A DNA stretch of 37,437 nucleotides, taken from JBDUDR01 sp040002845 (GTDB lineage Bacteria > Actinomycetota > Actinomycetes > Propionibacteriales > Nocardioidaceae). Within the stretch, counting starts at the first letter, position 1. Every line of letters begins with the position of its first letter. A model generated the notes under the pieces. It ran no database searches. It was not told the DNA's origin and saw nothing but the letters and a program-made list of their open reading frames with translations. The stretch lies in contig JBDUDR010000014.1 of assembly GCA_040002845.1 (NCBI GenBank), positions 1-37,437 on the forward strand, in the 5' to 3' direction. A program made the translations under genes and the position numbers. Below are positions 7,733 through 16,207 of the stretch, in pieces.

Positions 7733-9454
7733 TTGGGTGGATCCAGCAAAGGGGTGCGAAGGCTGGTGCCGAGGTCCGGCGAGGTGGCCGACGACAAACG
7801 CACCGACGATGTGCGTTTCGGTCTGGTCTTCATCTCGGTGCTTGCCCTCCTTTTTGGCAGTTTGTACGTAATAGGCGCCTATATGACCCGGGACACGATC
7901 CCGCACGGCACGGCGGTCGGCAACGTGAAGATCGGCGGGCTGAGCCGCGACGCGGCCGAGGCGAGACTGAATCAGTCGCTCGATGGGCTGCTCCACCAGC
8001 CGATCCTGGTTCGGGCAGGCAACCGGCGGATCCGTCTCGATGCCCGAGCGGCCGGGATCGGGCTCGACGTCCCCGCCACGGTCGGCGAGGCGTTCGGGGG
8101 ACCCCCCTTGAGTCCGCGACGGCTCATCCGGGCGGTCATCGGCGGCGACGAGGTGCCGCCCGTGCTGGATGTCGATGGTCAGCAGATGAGCCGGGCGGTC
8201 AAGAAGCTGGCCGACCGGGTGGACCGGCCACCCGCCGCGGCCACGATCACTTTTGACGACGGCGTGCCGCAGCCGGTGCTCCCGTCGGCCGGGACGGTGC
8301 TCGACCGTCAGCAGGCGGCTTCGGTGATCGAGCAGGCCTTCCTGACCACCTCCGACCCGGTCGATCTGCCCATGACCACCGTCGCACCACCCATCAGCCG
8401 CGCCGCGGTGGACACGGCGCTCAACGAGTTCGCAAAACCCGCCGTTGCCGGCCCGGTCAGGCTCCAGGTCGGCGGTCACAGCGTCGACGTATCTCCGGAT
8501 CAGTTCGCCCCCGCGCTGACCATGCGGACCGTGGACGGAACCATCCAGCCGCACGTCGACGCCGAGGTCTTGTGGCGCCGGTTGAGCCCCGCCGTTGATG
8601 CAGTCCTCGCGAAGCCCCACAGCGCCCATTTCGTGGTGCGAAACGGGAGACCGGACATGGTGCCTGCGAAGACTGGGCGCACCGTGCTGCCGGGCGTACT
8701 GGCGGACCGACTGCTGTCCGTTCTGCCCAAGTCCGGATCGGCCAGGACTGTGGCGGTCCCCACGGTGCCACGATTCGCCTGGTTGACCACGGCGGACGCC
8801 AAGGCGCTGCGCGTCAACCAGCAGATCAGCTCGTACGACCTGTCATGGCCCGGCAAGGTGACTTCTGGGGTCCGCAAGGCTGTCCGTCGGGTGGGTGGAA
8901 CCGTCCTGCGCCCGGGCCAGACCTTCAGCTTCAACAGCAGGGTCGGTCGTCGTCAGATCGACCTCTCCCCACTCGCGACAGCGGTGTTCAATGCGGCCTT
9001 CAAGGCGGGGCTGCAAGACACCCACCACGCCCCGCATCCGATCGCCCGCGCCGGGCTCCCGGCCGGTCGCGAGGTTGCCGTGGGTTGGCCCGACATCGAC
9101 TTCAGCTTCTCCGACGACACGCCGTTCGGGGTCCTCATCCAGGCGACGCTTCAGCCGGCCACCAGGCGGCAGGCCGCCGTGGTACACGTTCGGCTCTACA
9201 GCTCGCCGTACTTCCACACCAGGATCAGGAGCAGCGACCACTACCGCCATCGCCCGTACGACACCAGGTATGACCCGAGTCACACCTGCACGCCTCGGGC
9301 AGGCGTTGACGGGTTCGACGTCGACGTCAGGCGCAGCGTCCTGCGGAACGGCAAGACGGTGGCGCACCGGCGCTACCACGTTGCGTACCTCCCGAGGGAC
9401 CACGTCATCTGCCGCAAACCGCCGAGTGCGCACTCGACACGCGGGGGTCATTAG
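7733..9454 (+). CDS. VanW-domain, peptidoglycan-binding-like membrane-anchored protein
   Basis: About 560-573 residues. A short charged cytoplasmic tail is followed by one membrane helix (FGLVFISVLALLFGSLYVI, about residues 29-50), so the rest is extracytoplasmic. Residues about 55-300 look like two copies of the alpha/beta PG_binding_4 type domain. Residues about 365-500 match the VanW domain (RRVGGTVLRPGQTFSFNSRVG, then DIDFSFSDDTPFGVLIQA). VanW proteins are widespread envelope proteins of unclear activity, and there is no vanA/H/X here, so this is not glycopeptide resistance. Cysteines near the C-terminus (SHTCTP and VICRKP) could form a disulfide. The start is uncertain: TTG 7733, GTG 7754, GTG 7766 and GTG 7784 are all in frame. 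The last codons contain a 14-bp palindrome. Confidence 0.82.
   Translation: MGGSSKGVRRLVPRSGEVADDKRTDDVRFGLVFISVLALLFGSLYVIGAYMTRDTIPHGTAVGNVKIGGLSRDAAEARLNQSLDGLLHQPILVRAGNRRIRLDARAAGIGLDVPATVGEAFGGPPLSPRRLIRAVIGGDEVPPVLDVDGQQMSRAVKKLADRVDRPPAAATITFDDGVPQPVLPSAGTVLDRQQAASVIEQAFLTTSDPVDLPMTTVAPPISRAAVDTALNEFAKPAVAGPVRLQVGGHSVDVSPDQFAPALTMRTVDGTIQPHVDAEVLWRRLSPAVDAVLAKPHSAHFVVRNGRPDMVPAKTGRTVLPGVLADRLLSVLPKSGSARTVAVPTVPRFAWLTTADAKALRVNQQISSYDLSWPGKVTSGVRKAVRRVGGTVLRPGQTFSFNSRVGRRQIDLSPLATAVFNAAFKAGLQDTHHAPHPIARAGLPAGREVAVGWPDIDFSFSDDTPFGVLIQATLQPATRRQAAVVHVRLYSSPYFHTRIRSSDHYRHRPYDTRYDPSHTCTPRAGVDGFDVDVRRSVLRNGKTVAHRRYHVAYLPRDHVICRKPPSAHSTRGGH
9423..9451 (+). repeat. 14-bp perfect palindrome plus GGGGGTCAT motif
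   Basis: CGAGTGCGCACTCG at 9423-9436 is a perfect palindrome at the 3' end of the VanW gene, followed 7 nt later by GGGGGTCAT (9443-9451). The same two blocks, TGCGCACTC then GGGGGTCAT, recur in the same order in the intergenic region near 20.7 kb. It could be a binding site, a hairpin at the end of the transcript, or chance. Confidence 0.4.
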
Positions 9455-9490
9455 TCGGACGCCGCGACGATCACCACACTCCTGATCTGT

Positions 9491-10465
9491 TCATTCGGGT
9501 GCTCGAAGGTAGCGGTAGCGGTGATGAGTCGCGAATCCGAACCTCGCGTACATCGACAGAGCTGCCGCGTTCGTGCCGGCTACCTGCAGGTACGCGGACA
9601 CGGCGCCATGCTCAGCGGCCCATCCGAGCAGTGTTCGTACGATGGCGCCGCCCTGACCGCGATGACGCCGGCCCGGATCAACAGCGACCGCGAACAACCC
9701 GACCCAGTCGCCAGCGGTGGAGGCCCGGCCGATGGCAGTCACCGGGTCGCCGAGCTGAGCGAAGCCGACCGCGTCACCACTGGTCAGCAGCGCCAGCAGG
9801 GTGGTCTCATCGGTCTCGTCACCTCGACCGTACTTCGCGATCCACTGTGTGGTCGGCGTAGCCGAGATCGTCACCCAATCGTGTTCGGGGTCGTCAAGGT
9901 GTCCTGACCTCAGGGCGGCCGCCACCGACGTCACTTGCACGAGTACGCCACCCTCGAGGGGCCGGTCGTCGTACCAATCGTGCTGGATGAGGGCTCGCTC
10001 CCAGGGTGAGTCGACAACCACCTGTGCGCGGGCAGGGAGCGCCTGGTCTGCGTAGAAGGACCTGACAACGTCAAGCGCCTCCACCAGCGGCCGGCCGGGG
10101 TCGCCGACGACAAGCACCGAGTTGGCCCGACCTGTGAATCCGCCTGCGGCCCGCAAGACCCAGTCGCCAAGAGGTCTTGTCACTGGCGGTAGCCAGCCGG
10201 TCGAGGCGACTCGCTCCAGCGCCTCGGCGCTGGTCCGCGGTCGAGGGTCGGGTCTGGGTGGGACGGGTTTCGCGGCAACCACGTCGGCATGCGCGATGGT
10301 GACCAGCGTGCCATCGGCCTTGCGTACCCCCATCGTCGAGTCACCCCATGACTCGAGCGTGCCGAGTGTGTCGGTGAGGGCGGGACCACCACTGGGACCG
10401 GTCTCGTCGCCGACTGTGGTCCGCACCACGACACGTCTGCCGACATCTGACCGTTTCAGCGGCAT
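9491..10465 (-). CDS. GNAT family N-acetyltransferase (Rv0428c-like)
   Basis: 324 residues. The N-terminal 60 residues form a small beta-rich, SH3-like module (MPLKRSDVGRRVVVRTTVG onward). The C-terminal 150 residues are a GNAT fold with the acetyl-CoA loop VDPGRRHRGQGGAIV and the usual C-terminal NAAALSMYARFGF. Both parts resemble the actinobacterial family that includes M. tuberculosis Rv0428c; the acceptor is unknown. ATG 10465 is chosen over GTG 10480 because GGGAG lies 5 nt upstream of it. The gene is divergent from fdxA across a gap of about 108 nt, an arrangement common in actinobacteria. Confidence 0.82.
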   Translation of the reverse strand: MPLKRSDVGRRVVVRTTVGDETGPSGGPALTDTLGTLESWGDSTMGVRKADGTLVTIAHADVVAAKPVPPRPDPRPRTSAEALERVASTGWLPPVTRPLGDWVLRAAGGFTGRANSVLVVGDPGRPLVEALDVVRSFYADQALPARAQVVVDSPWERALIQHDWYDDRPLEGGVLVQVTSVAAALRSGHLDDPEHDWVTISATPTTQWIAKYGRGDETDETTLLALLTSGDAVGFAQLGDPVTAIGRASTAGDWVGLFAVAVDPGRRHRGQGGAIVRTLLGWAAEHGAVSAYLQVAGTNAAALSMYARFGFATHHRYRYLRAPE

Positions 10466-10573
10466 ACAGGCTCCCGACACGTGGACCTGACTGGGTTGGG
10501 TTGCGACTGCAAGGCGATACTAGAGTTTGGGCCTGCCGCCACCAGGCGGGCTGAACAGTTGGAGGAGGACCCG

Positions 10574-10900
10574 GTGACCTACGTCATCGCACAGCCGTGC
10601 GTAGATCTGAAGGACAGGGCGTGCGTCGACGAGTGTCCGGTCGACTGCATCTATGAGGGTCAGCGGATGCTCTACATCCACCCCGACGAATGTGTTGACT
10701 GCGGAGCCTGCGAACCCGTATGTCCTGTCGAGGCGATCTTCTACGAGGACGACACCCCCGAGCAGTGGAAGGACTATTACGCCGCGAACGTGGAGTTCTT
10801 CGACGACCTCGGCTCGCCCGGCGGTGCAGCCAAGCTCGGCGTGATCGAGAAAGACCATCCGTTCATCGCCGCCCTTCCGCCGCAGGAGCAGAACACCTGA
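10574..10900 (+). CDS. fdxA: Seven-iron ferredoxin (3Fe-4S/4Fe-4S)
   Basis: 108 residues, the usual length of FdxA/FdxC. It is a cytoplasmic electron carrier. The first cluster is bound by Cys residues in CVDLKDRACVDECPVDC and the second by those in CVDCGACEPVCP; the first group has the spacing of a 3Fe-4S plus 4Fe-4S ferredoxin. GTG 10574 is chosen because GGAGGAGG lies 5 nt upstream; the longer open frame has no such signal. A weak -10-like GATACT at 10516-10521 could start the transcript. dapC begins 8 nt after the stop, as in M. tuberculosis (fdxC-dapC). Confidence 0.93.
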   Translation: MTYVIAQPCVDLKDRACVDECPVDCIYEGQRMLYIHPDECVDCGACEPVCPVEAIFYEDDTPEQWKDYYAANVEFFDDLGSPGGAAKLGVIEKDHPFIAALPPQEQNT

Positions 10901-10908
10901 CTGGTTCC

Positions 10909-12069
10909 GTGAGCCAAGTCGACGCGCTGCCCGGCCGGCCATGGGCGCGGCCAGGCAGCGGACCAGAGCCGGTTTCCCGGCGGCTACCCGACTTTCCGTG
11001 GGACCGGCTGGACTCATACGCCGAGCGGGCTCGAGCTCACCCGGACGGCGTGGCCGACCTCTCGGTCGGGACGCCGGTTGACCCCACCCCGGCCAGTGTG
11101 CAGGCCGCTCTGGCGGCGGCCGCGGATGCGCCCGGATACCCAACAACCGTCGGTACGCCGGCCTGCCGCCAGGCGGCCATCGACTGGCTGTCCCGGCGCT
11201 GTGGAGTCGGCGGGCTCGGGTTGGACAACGCACTGCCGTCCATCGGCTCCAAGGAGCTCATAGCGTCGTTGCCAACACATCTGGGTCTCGGGCCTGGAGA
11301 CATCGTCGTCATTCCTGAGCTTGCGTACCCCACCTATGAGGTCGGTGCCCGGCTGGCCGGCTGCGAGGTGGTGGTGAGTGACTCCACATTGGCGCTGGGC
11401 CCGACGGTTCCCGCGCTGATCTGGCTCAACTCGCCAGCGAACCCGACCGGGCGGGTGCTCCCAGTCAGCCACCTGCGCAAGGTGGTCGACTGGGCACGTG
11501 AGCGGGGTGTGCTGGTCGTCTCGGACGAGTGTTATCTCGAGTGTGCCTGGGACACGACTGCAGTGTCGGTGCTGCATCCCGACGTGGCCGGCGGCTCGGT
11601 TGAGGGACTGCTTGCGGTGCACTCCCTGTCCAAGCGGTCCAACCTGGCCGGCTATCGAGCGGCGTTCGTAGCCGGTGACCCCGCTGTCTTGTCGGAGCTG
11701 CTTGCCGTACGCAGGAACCTCGGTCTGATGATGCCCGCACCGGTGCAGGCGGCGATGGTCGCGGCACTGCGGGACGACACGTCGGTAGCTGCTCAGCACG
11801 CCATATATGCCGCGCGTCGCACGGTGTTGCGGGCCGCCCTGGAGAGGGCGGGGTTCCGGATCGACCACTCGGAGGCTTCGCTCTACCTGTGGGCCACCCG
11901 TGACGAACCGTGCCTGGAGACGGTGTCGTGGCTGGCCGATGAGGGCATCTTGGTCGCTCCGGGAGACTTCTACGGGGTGGCGGGTGCGCGTCACGTGCGG
12001 GTCGCCATTACGGCCACCGACGCCACGGTGGCTCGCGCGGCAGCCCGTCTGTCCGCCGCCTCTCCCTAG
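10909..12069 (+). CDS. dapC: N-succinyldiaminopimelate aminotransferase
   Basis: 386 residues, a class I/II PLP aminotransferase. It makes N-succinyl-LL-2,6-diaminopimelate from N-succinyl-2-amino-6-ketopimelate using glutamate, in the lysine and peptidoglycan DAP pathway. The PLP lysine lies in SLSKRSNLAGYR, a sequence typical of actinobacterial DapC. NSPANPTGRV and SDECYLE are the substrate/cofactor loop and the Asp-x-x-Tyr cofactor contact. GTG 10909, 8 nt after the fdxA stop, is the natural start. dapD and dapE lie downstream, but single genes and repeat arrays separate the three. Confidence 0.9.
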   Translation: MSQVDALPGRPWARPGSGPEPVSRRLPDFPWDRLDSYAERARAHPDGVADLSVGTPVDPTPASVQAALAAAADAPGYPTTVGTPACRQAAIDWLSRRCGVGGLGLDNALPSIGSKELIASLPTHLGLGPGDIVVIPELAYPTYEVGARLAGCEVVVSDSTLALGPTVPALIWLNSPANPTGRVLPVSHLRKVVDWARERGVLVVSDECYLECAWDTTAVSVLHPDVAGGSVEGLLAVHSLSKRSNLAGYRAAFVAGDPAVLSELLAVRRNLGLMMPAPVQAAMVAALRDDTSVAAQHAIYAARRTVLRAALERAGFRIDHSEASLYLWATRDEPCLETVSWLADEGILVAPGDFYGVAGARHVRVAITATDATVARAAARLSAASP

Positions 12070-12078
12070 CCCTTCCGC

Positions 12079-12149
12079 GATCCGACACTTATTCCGCGCG
12101 ATCCGACACTTATTCTCCGCGATCCGACACTTTTTCCGCGCCGATCCGA
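12079..12149 (+). repeat. 21-bp tandem repeat array 3 (forward)
   Basis: Three units (12079-12099, 12100-12120 and 12121-12142) followed by a partial GATCCGA. The third unit has TTTTTC in place of TTATTC and is 22 nt long. The array fills the convergent gap between dapC and the transglycosylase-like gene, starting 10 nt after the dapC stop and ending 10 nt before the other gene's stop. It is the forward partner of array 4. Confidence 0.95.
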
Positions 12150-12158
12150 AGGCGCAGG

Positions 12159-13076
12159 TTACATAACGACCACGTGGACCAAGCCCGACCGAGCGTCACC
12201 AGCGGACGTGCGCCCAGGATGAGATGGGCGCCAGCCATCGGCTGATTGGTCCATCGACCATGTCCGGCGGTCGAATGCAACGGTGGCGACGCCGAGTCGA
12301 TCTGCGTTGGCGACCAGGTAGCTAGCGACGGCCCACCCGGTTCGCCGGCCGGCATTGACGGCGCGCACTGAAACATTCACCACCCGGCTCTGCGATCGCT
12401 CGGTCGAAACAGCGAGTGATAATCCGCCGAACACCTTCTTCAGGTCACTTCGCACCCCGTTTGCACGCCGGGTGAGCCCGTTGGCCTGGGGATGCTCAAC
12501 TGAGGCGTCCATGGTCGGGATCCTGCACGTGAGGCTCGCCCGGCTGTAACCCGTCATCGCCGACGCGACGACGCGAGCATCCTCCTCGTGCCCGGCGTAT
12601 GCGCTGCCGTCTGCCGAGTGCTGCACGAGCTGCGCGGCCTTGCTGATGTTCATCGACTCGTAGCCGTCGACACGCTGGAGCGCGTCATAGAAGGCGTTGG
12701 TCGCGTAGACCGGGTCCTGCACCTGTGATGCTGAACCCCATCCCTGGGAGGGACGCTGCTGGAACAACCCCAATGAGTCGCGGTCGCCGTGGTCGACGTT
12801 GTGGATCTTCGATTCTTGGTACGCCGTCGCGAGCGCGATCGACACCGCCCTGGCAGGGAGGCCCCTGACCACTCCGATCGCGGCGATGATCGATGCGTTG
12901 TGGGCCTGGTCCAGGTCCAGCTCTACCGAACGGCCACCCGCTGTGGCCTCGCAGTATTGGGGATCTGAAAGAGGTCCAGCGCCGGTATGGACCAGGTACC
13001 AGGCGCTACCGGTCGCGACCGCCAGCACGGTCGCCCACACCAGGAAGCGGCGGGTACGCCCGGCGTGTTCGGTCAT
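12159..13076 (-). CDS. Secreted or membrane-anchored transglycosylase-like protein
   Basis: 305 residues. The N-terminus is basic with a hydrophobic helix (FLVWATVLAVATGSAWYLV, residues 12-30), either a signal peptide or an anchor. Residues about 60-190 resemble a lysozyme-like fold: a candidate catalytic Glu lies in ATAYQESKIHNVDHGDRDSLG, followed by LFQQRPSQGWG. Residues about 200-305 form a second domain of unknown role, with ASYLVANADRLGV and a Trp-rich WSMDQSADGW stretch. It may cut or bind glycan strands, but the exact activity is not established. It sits alone between repeat arrays 3 and 4, which face each other, and interrupts the dapC-dapD neighbourhood. Confidence 0.72.
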   Translation of the reverse strand: MTEHAGRTRRFLVWATVLAVATGSAWYLVHTGAGPLSDPQYCEATAGGRSVELDLDQAHNASIIAAIGVVRGLPARAVSIALATAYQESKIHNVDHGDRDSLGLFQQRPSQGWGSASQVQDPVYATNAFYDALQRVDGYESMNISKAAQLVQHSADGSAYAGHEEDARVVASAMTGYSRASLTCRIPTMDASVEHPQANGLTRRANGVRSDLKKVFGGLSLAVSTERSQSRVVNVSVRAVNAGRRTGWAVASYLVANADRLGVATVAFDRRTWSMDQSADGWRPSHPGRTSAGDARSGLVHVVVM

Positions 13077-13088
13077 GGTGTGCCTAAC

Positions 13089-13168
13089 GGGAATAAGTGT
13101 CGGATGGCGGCGAACAAGTGTCGGATGGCGGCGAACAAGTGTCGGATGGCGGCGAACAACTGTTGGAT
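13089..13168 (-). repeat. 21-bp tandem repeat array 4 (reverse)
   Basis: A 17-nt partial unit (13089-13105) and three further units (13106-13126, 13127-13147 and 13148-13168). This is a subtype reading GGCGGCGAACAAGTGTCGG on the plus strand, with CAAGTG instead of TAAGTG. The last unit has decayed (AACTGTTGG). It lies between the start of the transglycosylase-like gene and the end of dapD. Confidence 0.95.
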
Positions 13169-13211
13169 CGTGCGCGAAGGTGCTGGCATCGGTCCGTCGT
13201 TTGAGCCCGGG

Positions 13212-14168
13212 TCAGTCGTTGGCATGGAGAGCGGCGCTGAGCTGGGTCCCGGATCCTTTCCAGGGGACCACCTCGACCTTGCCCGTGAGCGAGTTGCGGC
13301 GGAACAGCATGTTGTTGCCGCCGGACAGTTCGGCGGCCTTCACGACATGGCCCTCTGGGCCGGTGACCTTCGTACCCGCCGTTACGTAACAGCCGGCCTC
13401 GACCACGCAGTCGTCGCCGAGCGAGATTCCGATGCCCGCGTTGGCCCCCAGCAGACACCGTTCCCCGATCGAGATGACCTGGTGGCCACCCCCGGAAAGG
13501 GTGCCCATGATCGAGGCGCCGCCGCCGATGTCGGAGCCGTCTCCGACGACCACCCCGGAGGAGATGCGTCCTTCGACCATCGAGCTGCCGAGCGTACCCG
13601 CGTTGAAGTTGACGAAGCCCTCGTGCATGACGGTTGTGCCGCTGGCCAGATGAGCTCCAAGGCGCACTCGATCGGCATCGGCGATGCGTACGCCGGTAGG
13701 GAGCACGTAGTCGGTCATCCGCGGAAACTTGTCGACTCCGAACACATGGACCTGCTGGCCGGCAGTCCGGGCGCGCAACCGGGTCTCTTCGAAGCCTTCG
13801 ACCTCACAGGGACCGAGGTTGGTCCACACGACGCTGGTGAGCAGCCCGAACACTCCGTCGAGATTGAGTCCGTTGGGTCTGACCAGCCGGTGACTCAGCA
13901 GGTGCAGCCGAAGGTACACGTCGGCCGAGTCTGCGGGGGGCTTGTCGAAATCTTCGATGACTGTACGCACGACCCGTCGGATGACTCCGCGTACCTCGTC
14001 TTCACCTTCCAGAGCCGACAGATCTGGCGAGGCGGCTGCCCGGTCCGGGGCGCCGAGACGAGGTTGCGGATACCAGACATCGAGAGTCCTGCCCAGGGGA
14101 GTCACGGTGGCTATGCCGCGCGCCCAGGCGGCAGTTGCACTCGGGCTCTGATCGGCGTCGAGGGTCAC
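13212..14168 (-). CDS. dapD: Tetrahydrodipicolinate N-succinyltransferase
   Basis: 318 residues, matching the actinobacterial DapD length of about 317. It transfers succinyl from succinyl-CoA to tetrahydrodipicolinate, committing carbon to DAP and lysine. The C-terminal half is a left-handed beta-helix of hexapeptide repeats (TVMHEGFVNFNAGTLGSSMVE, GVVVGDGSDIGGGASI, CLLGANAGIGISLGDDC). The N-terminal 110 residues are the actinobacterial-type cap. GTG 14168 has no Shine-Dalgarno, but a TAGCGT box (14175-14180) lies 6 nt upstream, so a leaderless mRNA is likely. The gene is divergent from the VOC gene and convergent with nothing; repeat array 4 lies just beyond its stop. Confidence 0.93.
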   Translation of the reverse strand: MTLDADQSPSATAAWARGIATVTPLGRTLDVWYPQPRLGAPDRAAASPDLSALEGEDEVRGVIRRVVRTVIEDFDKPPADSADVYLRLHLLSHRLVRPNGLNLDGVFGLLTSVVWTNLGPCEVEGFEETRLRARTAGQQVHVFGVDKFPRMTDYVLPTGVRIADADRVRLGAHLASGTTVMHEGFVNFNAGTLGSSMVEGRISSGVVVGDGSDIGGGASIMGTLSGGGHQVISIGERCLLGANAGIGISLGDDCVVEAGCYVTAGTKVTGPEGHVVKAAELSGGNNMLFRRNSLTGKVEVVPWKGSGTQLSAALHAND

Positions 14169-14278
14169 GCCCCAACGCTATCGACTTCTCGCCAGCGTCG
14201 AATGCGCAACGGGTCCACCTGGGGTCGTGCGAAACACGTCGGCGGATCGGGAAGGGAATGGTGGCTAGGCTTGCTCAT

Positions 14279-14959
14279 GTGCCGCTCGTGACGTGGAAAG
14301 ACTTTTGCGTCGACACCAACGGTGGAGAGGTGCTCGGCCGATTCTGGGCAGCTGCTCTTGGCTTGCGCTTCGAGCCCGACGGCGACAGCGGCACTCTGAG
14401 CGGGCCGACCAAGCAGCACCAGGTGTGGTTCAACACCGTCCCCGAGCCGAAGACTGTCAAGAATCGGGTTCATCTCGACGTCCATGCCGATTCCGTGGCC
14501 GAGCTGGTGGCCCTCGGCGCCACCCGGGTCGAGGAGCGGTCGGGGCTGAACACCTGGACGGTAATGCTGGATCCCGAGGGTGGCGAGTTCTGCGCGTTTG
14601 TACGCGAGCAGGCGCCCGAGCAGAGGTTGTTCGAGATCGTCGTCGACGCCGCTGATCCCAAGGCGAGCGCCGCTTGGTGGGCAGAGGTGTTTGGTGGAAT
14701 GCTCGGGGGGCACGCTGACCAGGGCTGGTGGTGGGTCGACTCCATCGCGGGCGCACCGTTCGAGGCGATGTCGTTCGTGCCGGTTCCAGAGCCCAAGACA
14801 GTCAAGAACCGCATCCACTGGTATGTGACGGTCGACAGTCTGGATGCCGTGGTCGACGCGGGGGCAACTCGGTTAACCCGTGAATCTGAGGCGGACGCGT
14901 GGCATGTGATGGCTGATCCCGAGGGCAACGAGTTCTGCGCATACCTCGCAGACACGTGA
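14279..14959 (+). CDS. Tandem VOC (glyoxalase-like) domain protein
   Basis: 226 residues made of two similar halves of about 110 residues. Each half contains PEPKTVKNR and a closing motif (MLDPEGGEFCAF or MADPEGNEFCAY). This fits two Glyoxalase_6-type VOC domains that fold together into one metal or substrate pocket; the substrate is unknown. Starts at ATG 14258 and GTG 14261 are possible. GTG 14279 is preferred because the protein then begins MPLVTWKDFC, as related proteins do, and a TAGGCT box (14266-14271) sits 7 nt before it, giving a leaderless transcript. It is divergent from dapD. Confidence 0.8.
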   Translation: MPLVTWKDFCVDTNGGEVLGRFWAAALGLRFEPDGDSGTLSGPTKQHQVWFNTVPEPKTVKNRVHLDVHADSVAELVALGATRVEERSGLNTWTVMLDPEGGEFCAFVREQAPEQRLFEIVVDAADPKASAAWWAEVFGGMLGGHADQGWWWVDSIAGAPFEAMSFVPVPEPKTVKNRIHWYVTVDSLDAVVDAGATRLTRESEADAWHVMADPEGNEFCAYLADT

Positions 14960-14976
14960 CCGCGGGCGCTGGATGG

Positions 14977-15018
14977 GACGCGAACAAGTGTCGGATCGCG
15001 CGGAATAAGTGTCGGATC
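14977..15018 (-). repeat. 21-bp tandem repeat array 5 (reverse)
   Basis: Two full units, 14977-14997 (CAAGTG subtype) and 14998-15018 (TAAGTG subtype), in the same orientation as arrays 2 and 4. It lies between the VOC gene and dapE, which run in the same direction, and ends about 25 nt before the dapE ATG. It is therefore transcribed or overlaps the dapE promoter region. Confidence 0.95.
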
Positions 15019-15043
15019 GACGGGGCACGAGGGATGGGAAACA

Positions 15044-16114
15044 ATGTCGCGCATGGCTGCCCTCCACCTTGACCAGGATGTTGTCGCCCTGACCGGCGCG
15101 CTCGTCGACATCGAATCGGTGAGCGGCAACGAGGCGGAGATCGCCGATGCTGTCGAGGCGGCGCTATCCCCCCTTGGGCACCTCGACGTGGTCCGCGACG
15201 GCCACACGATCGTTGCGCGCACGCACCTCGGAAGAGCGGAACGGGTCTGCATCGCCGGCCACCTCGACACCGTGCCGATCAACCAGAACCTGGGGGCACG
15301 GGTCGACAACGGGAACCTGTCGGGACTCGGGGCGTGCGACATGAAGGGAGGCGTGGCGGTCGCGCTCAGACTGGCGCACGACCTGCCAGAGCCCAATCGC
15401 GACGTCACTTACGTCTTCTACGAATGCGAAGAGGTCGACGCCGTGCGCAACGGACTCGGCAGGCTGGCCAGCACGCGTCCCGACCTGCTGGAGTCGGACT
15501 TCGCCGTCTTGATGGAACCCTCGGACGCGGTCGTCGAAGCCGGCTGCCAAGGCACCATGCGGGTCGACGTGATCGCCACCGGAGTACGCGCGCACAGCGC
15601 CCGGGCCTGGATGGGCAACAACGCGATCCATCGGGCCGCCGAGATCCTCAACACACTCACGTCCTACGTACCGCGGACCCCAGTGATCGACGGACTGACA
15701 TACCGGGAAGGACTCAACGCGGTCGGCATCAGCGGTGGAGTGGCGGGGAACGTCTTGCCTGACGAGTGTCGGGTCTCGGTCAACTACCGATTCGCTCCGG
15801 ACCGTTCAGAGGACGAGGCGCTTGCGTACCTGCGGGAAATCTTCGCCCGCTTCGAGCTCGTGCTGGGTGATTCGGCACCTGGGGCGATGCCTGGTCTGGA
15901 CCGGCCGGTCGCAGCAGACTTCGTGCGTGCGGTCGGTGGACAGCCGAACCCGAAGTTGGGCTGGACCGACGTGGCGCGGTTCACCCTGATGGGCATACCC
16001 GCGGTGAACTACGGCCCCGGCGACCCCCATCTGGCGCATACACAGGGTGAGTTCGTGCCGGTCAAGCAGCTCGTCGACTGCGAGGAGAAGATGCGGAGCT
16101 GGCTCACGAGCTGA
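15044..16114 (+). CDS. dapE: Succinyl-diaminopimelate desuccinylase
   Basis: 356 residues, an M20 family zinc hydrolase. It removes succinate from N-succinyl-LL-DAP to give LL-DAP for lysine and peptidoglycan. Metal and catalytic motifs are AGHLDTVP (His, Asp), GLGACDMKGG (bridging Asp), YECEEVD (general-base Glu plus metal Glu) and the C-terminal VNYGPGDPHLAHTQGE (metal His). The lid-domain motif AHSARAWMGNNAIHR is also present. The length and these motifs match the actinobacterial DapE subfamily. The ATG follows GAGGGATGGGAAACA, a plausible Shine-Dalgarno. Confidence 0.92.
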   Translation: MSRMAALHLDQDVVALTGALVDIESVSGNEAEIADAVEAALSPLGHLDVVRDGHTIVARTHLGRAERVCIAGHLDTVPINQNLGARVDNGNLSGLGACDMKGGVAVALRLAHDLPEPNRDVTYVFYECEEVDAVRNGLGRLASTRPDLLESDFAVLMEPSDAVVEAGCQGTMRVDVIATGVRAHSARAWMGNNAIHRAAEILNTLTSYVPRTPVIDGLTYREGLNAVGISGGVAGNVLPDECRVSVNYRFAPDRSEDEALAYLREIFARFELVLGDSAPGAMPGLDRPVAADFVRAVGGQPNPKLGWTDVARFTLMGIPAVNYGPGDPHLAHTQGEFVPVKQLVDCEEKMRSWLTS

Positions 16115-16207
16115 CCCCAACACAGGCGCAACCACCGCGTGCAAACGGTGTACGGAGGGTTGGTAAACGGACCGGGAACCTGCCTCTCGGCAGCTAGCCT
16201 GGCGGCT

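Noticed and set aside
7733..9454. VanW protein as evidence of a vancomycin-resistance cluster
   Set aside because: No vanH, vanA, vanX or vanRS genes lie nearby, and VanW domains are common in non-resistant bacteria.
16175..16200. GGAACC upstream of the LOG gene as a SigE promoter
   Set aside because: At the required 16-nt spacing the sequence is GCCT, not CGTT; the TAGCCT box fits a housekeeping -10 instead.
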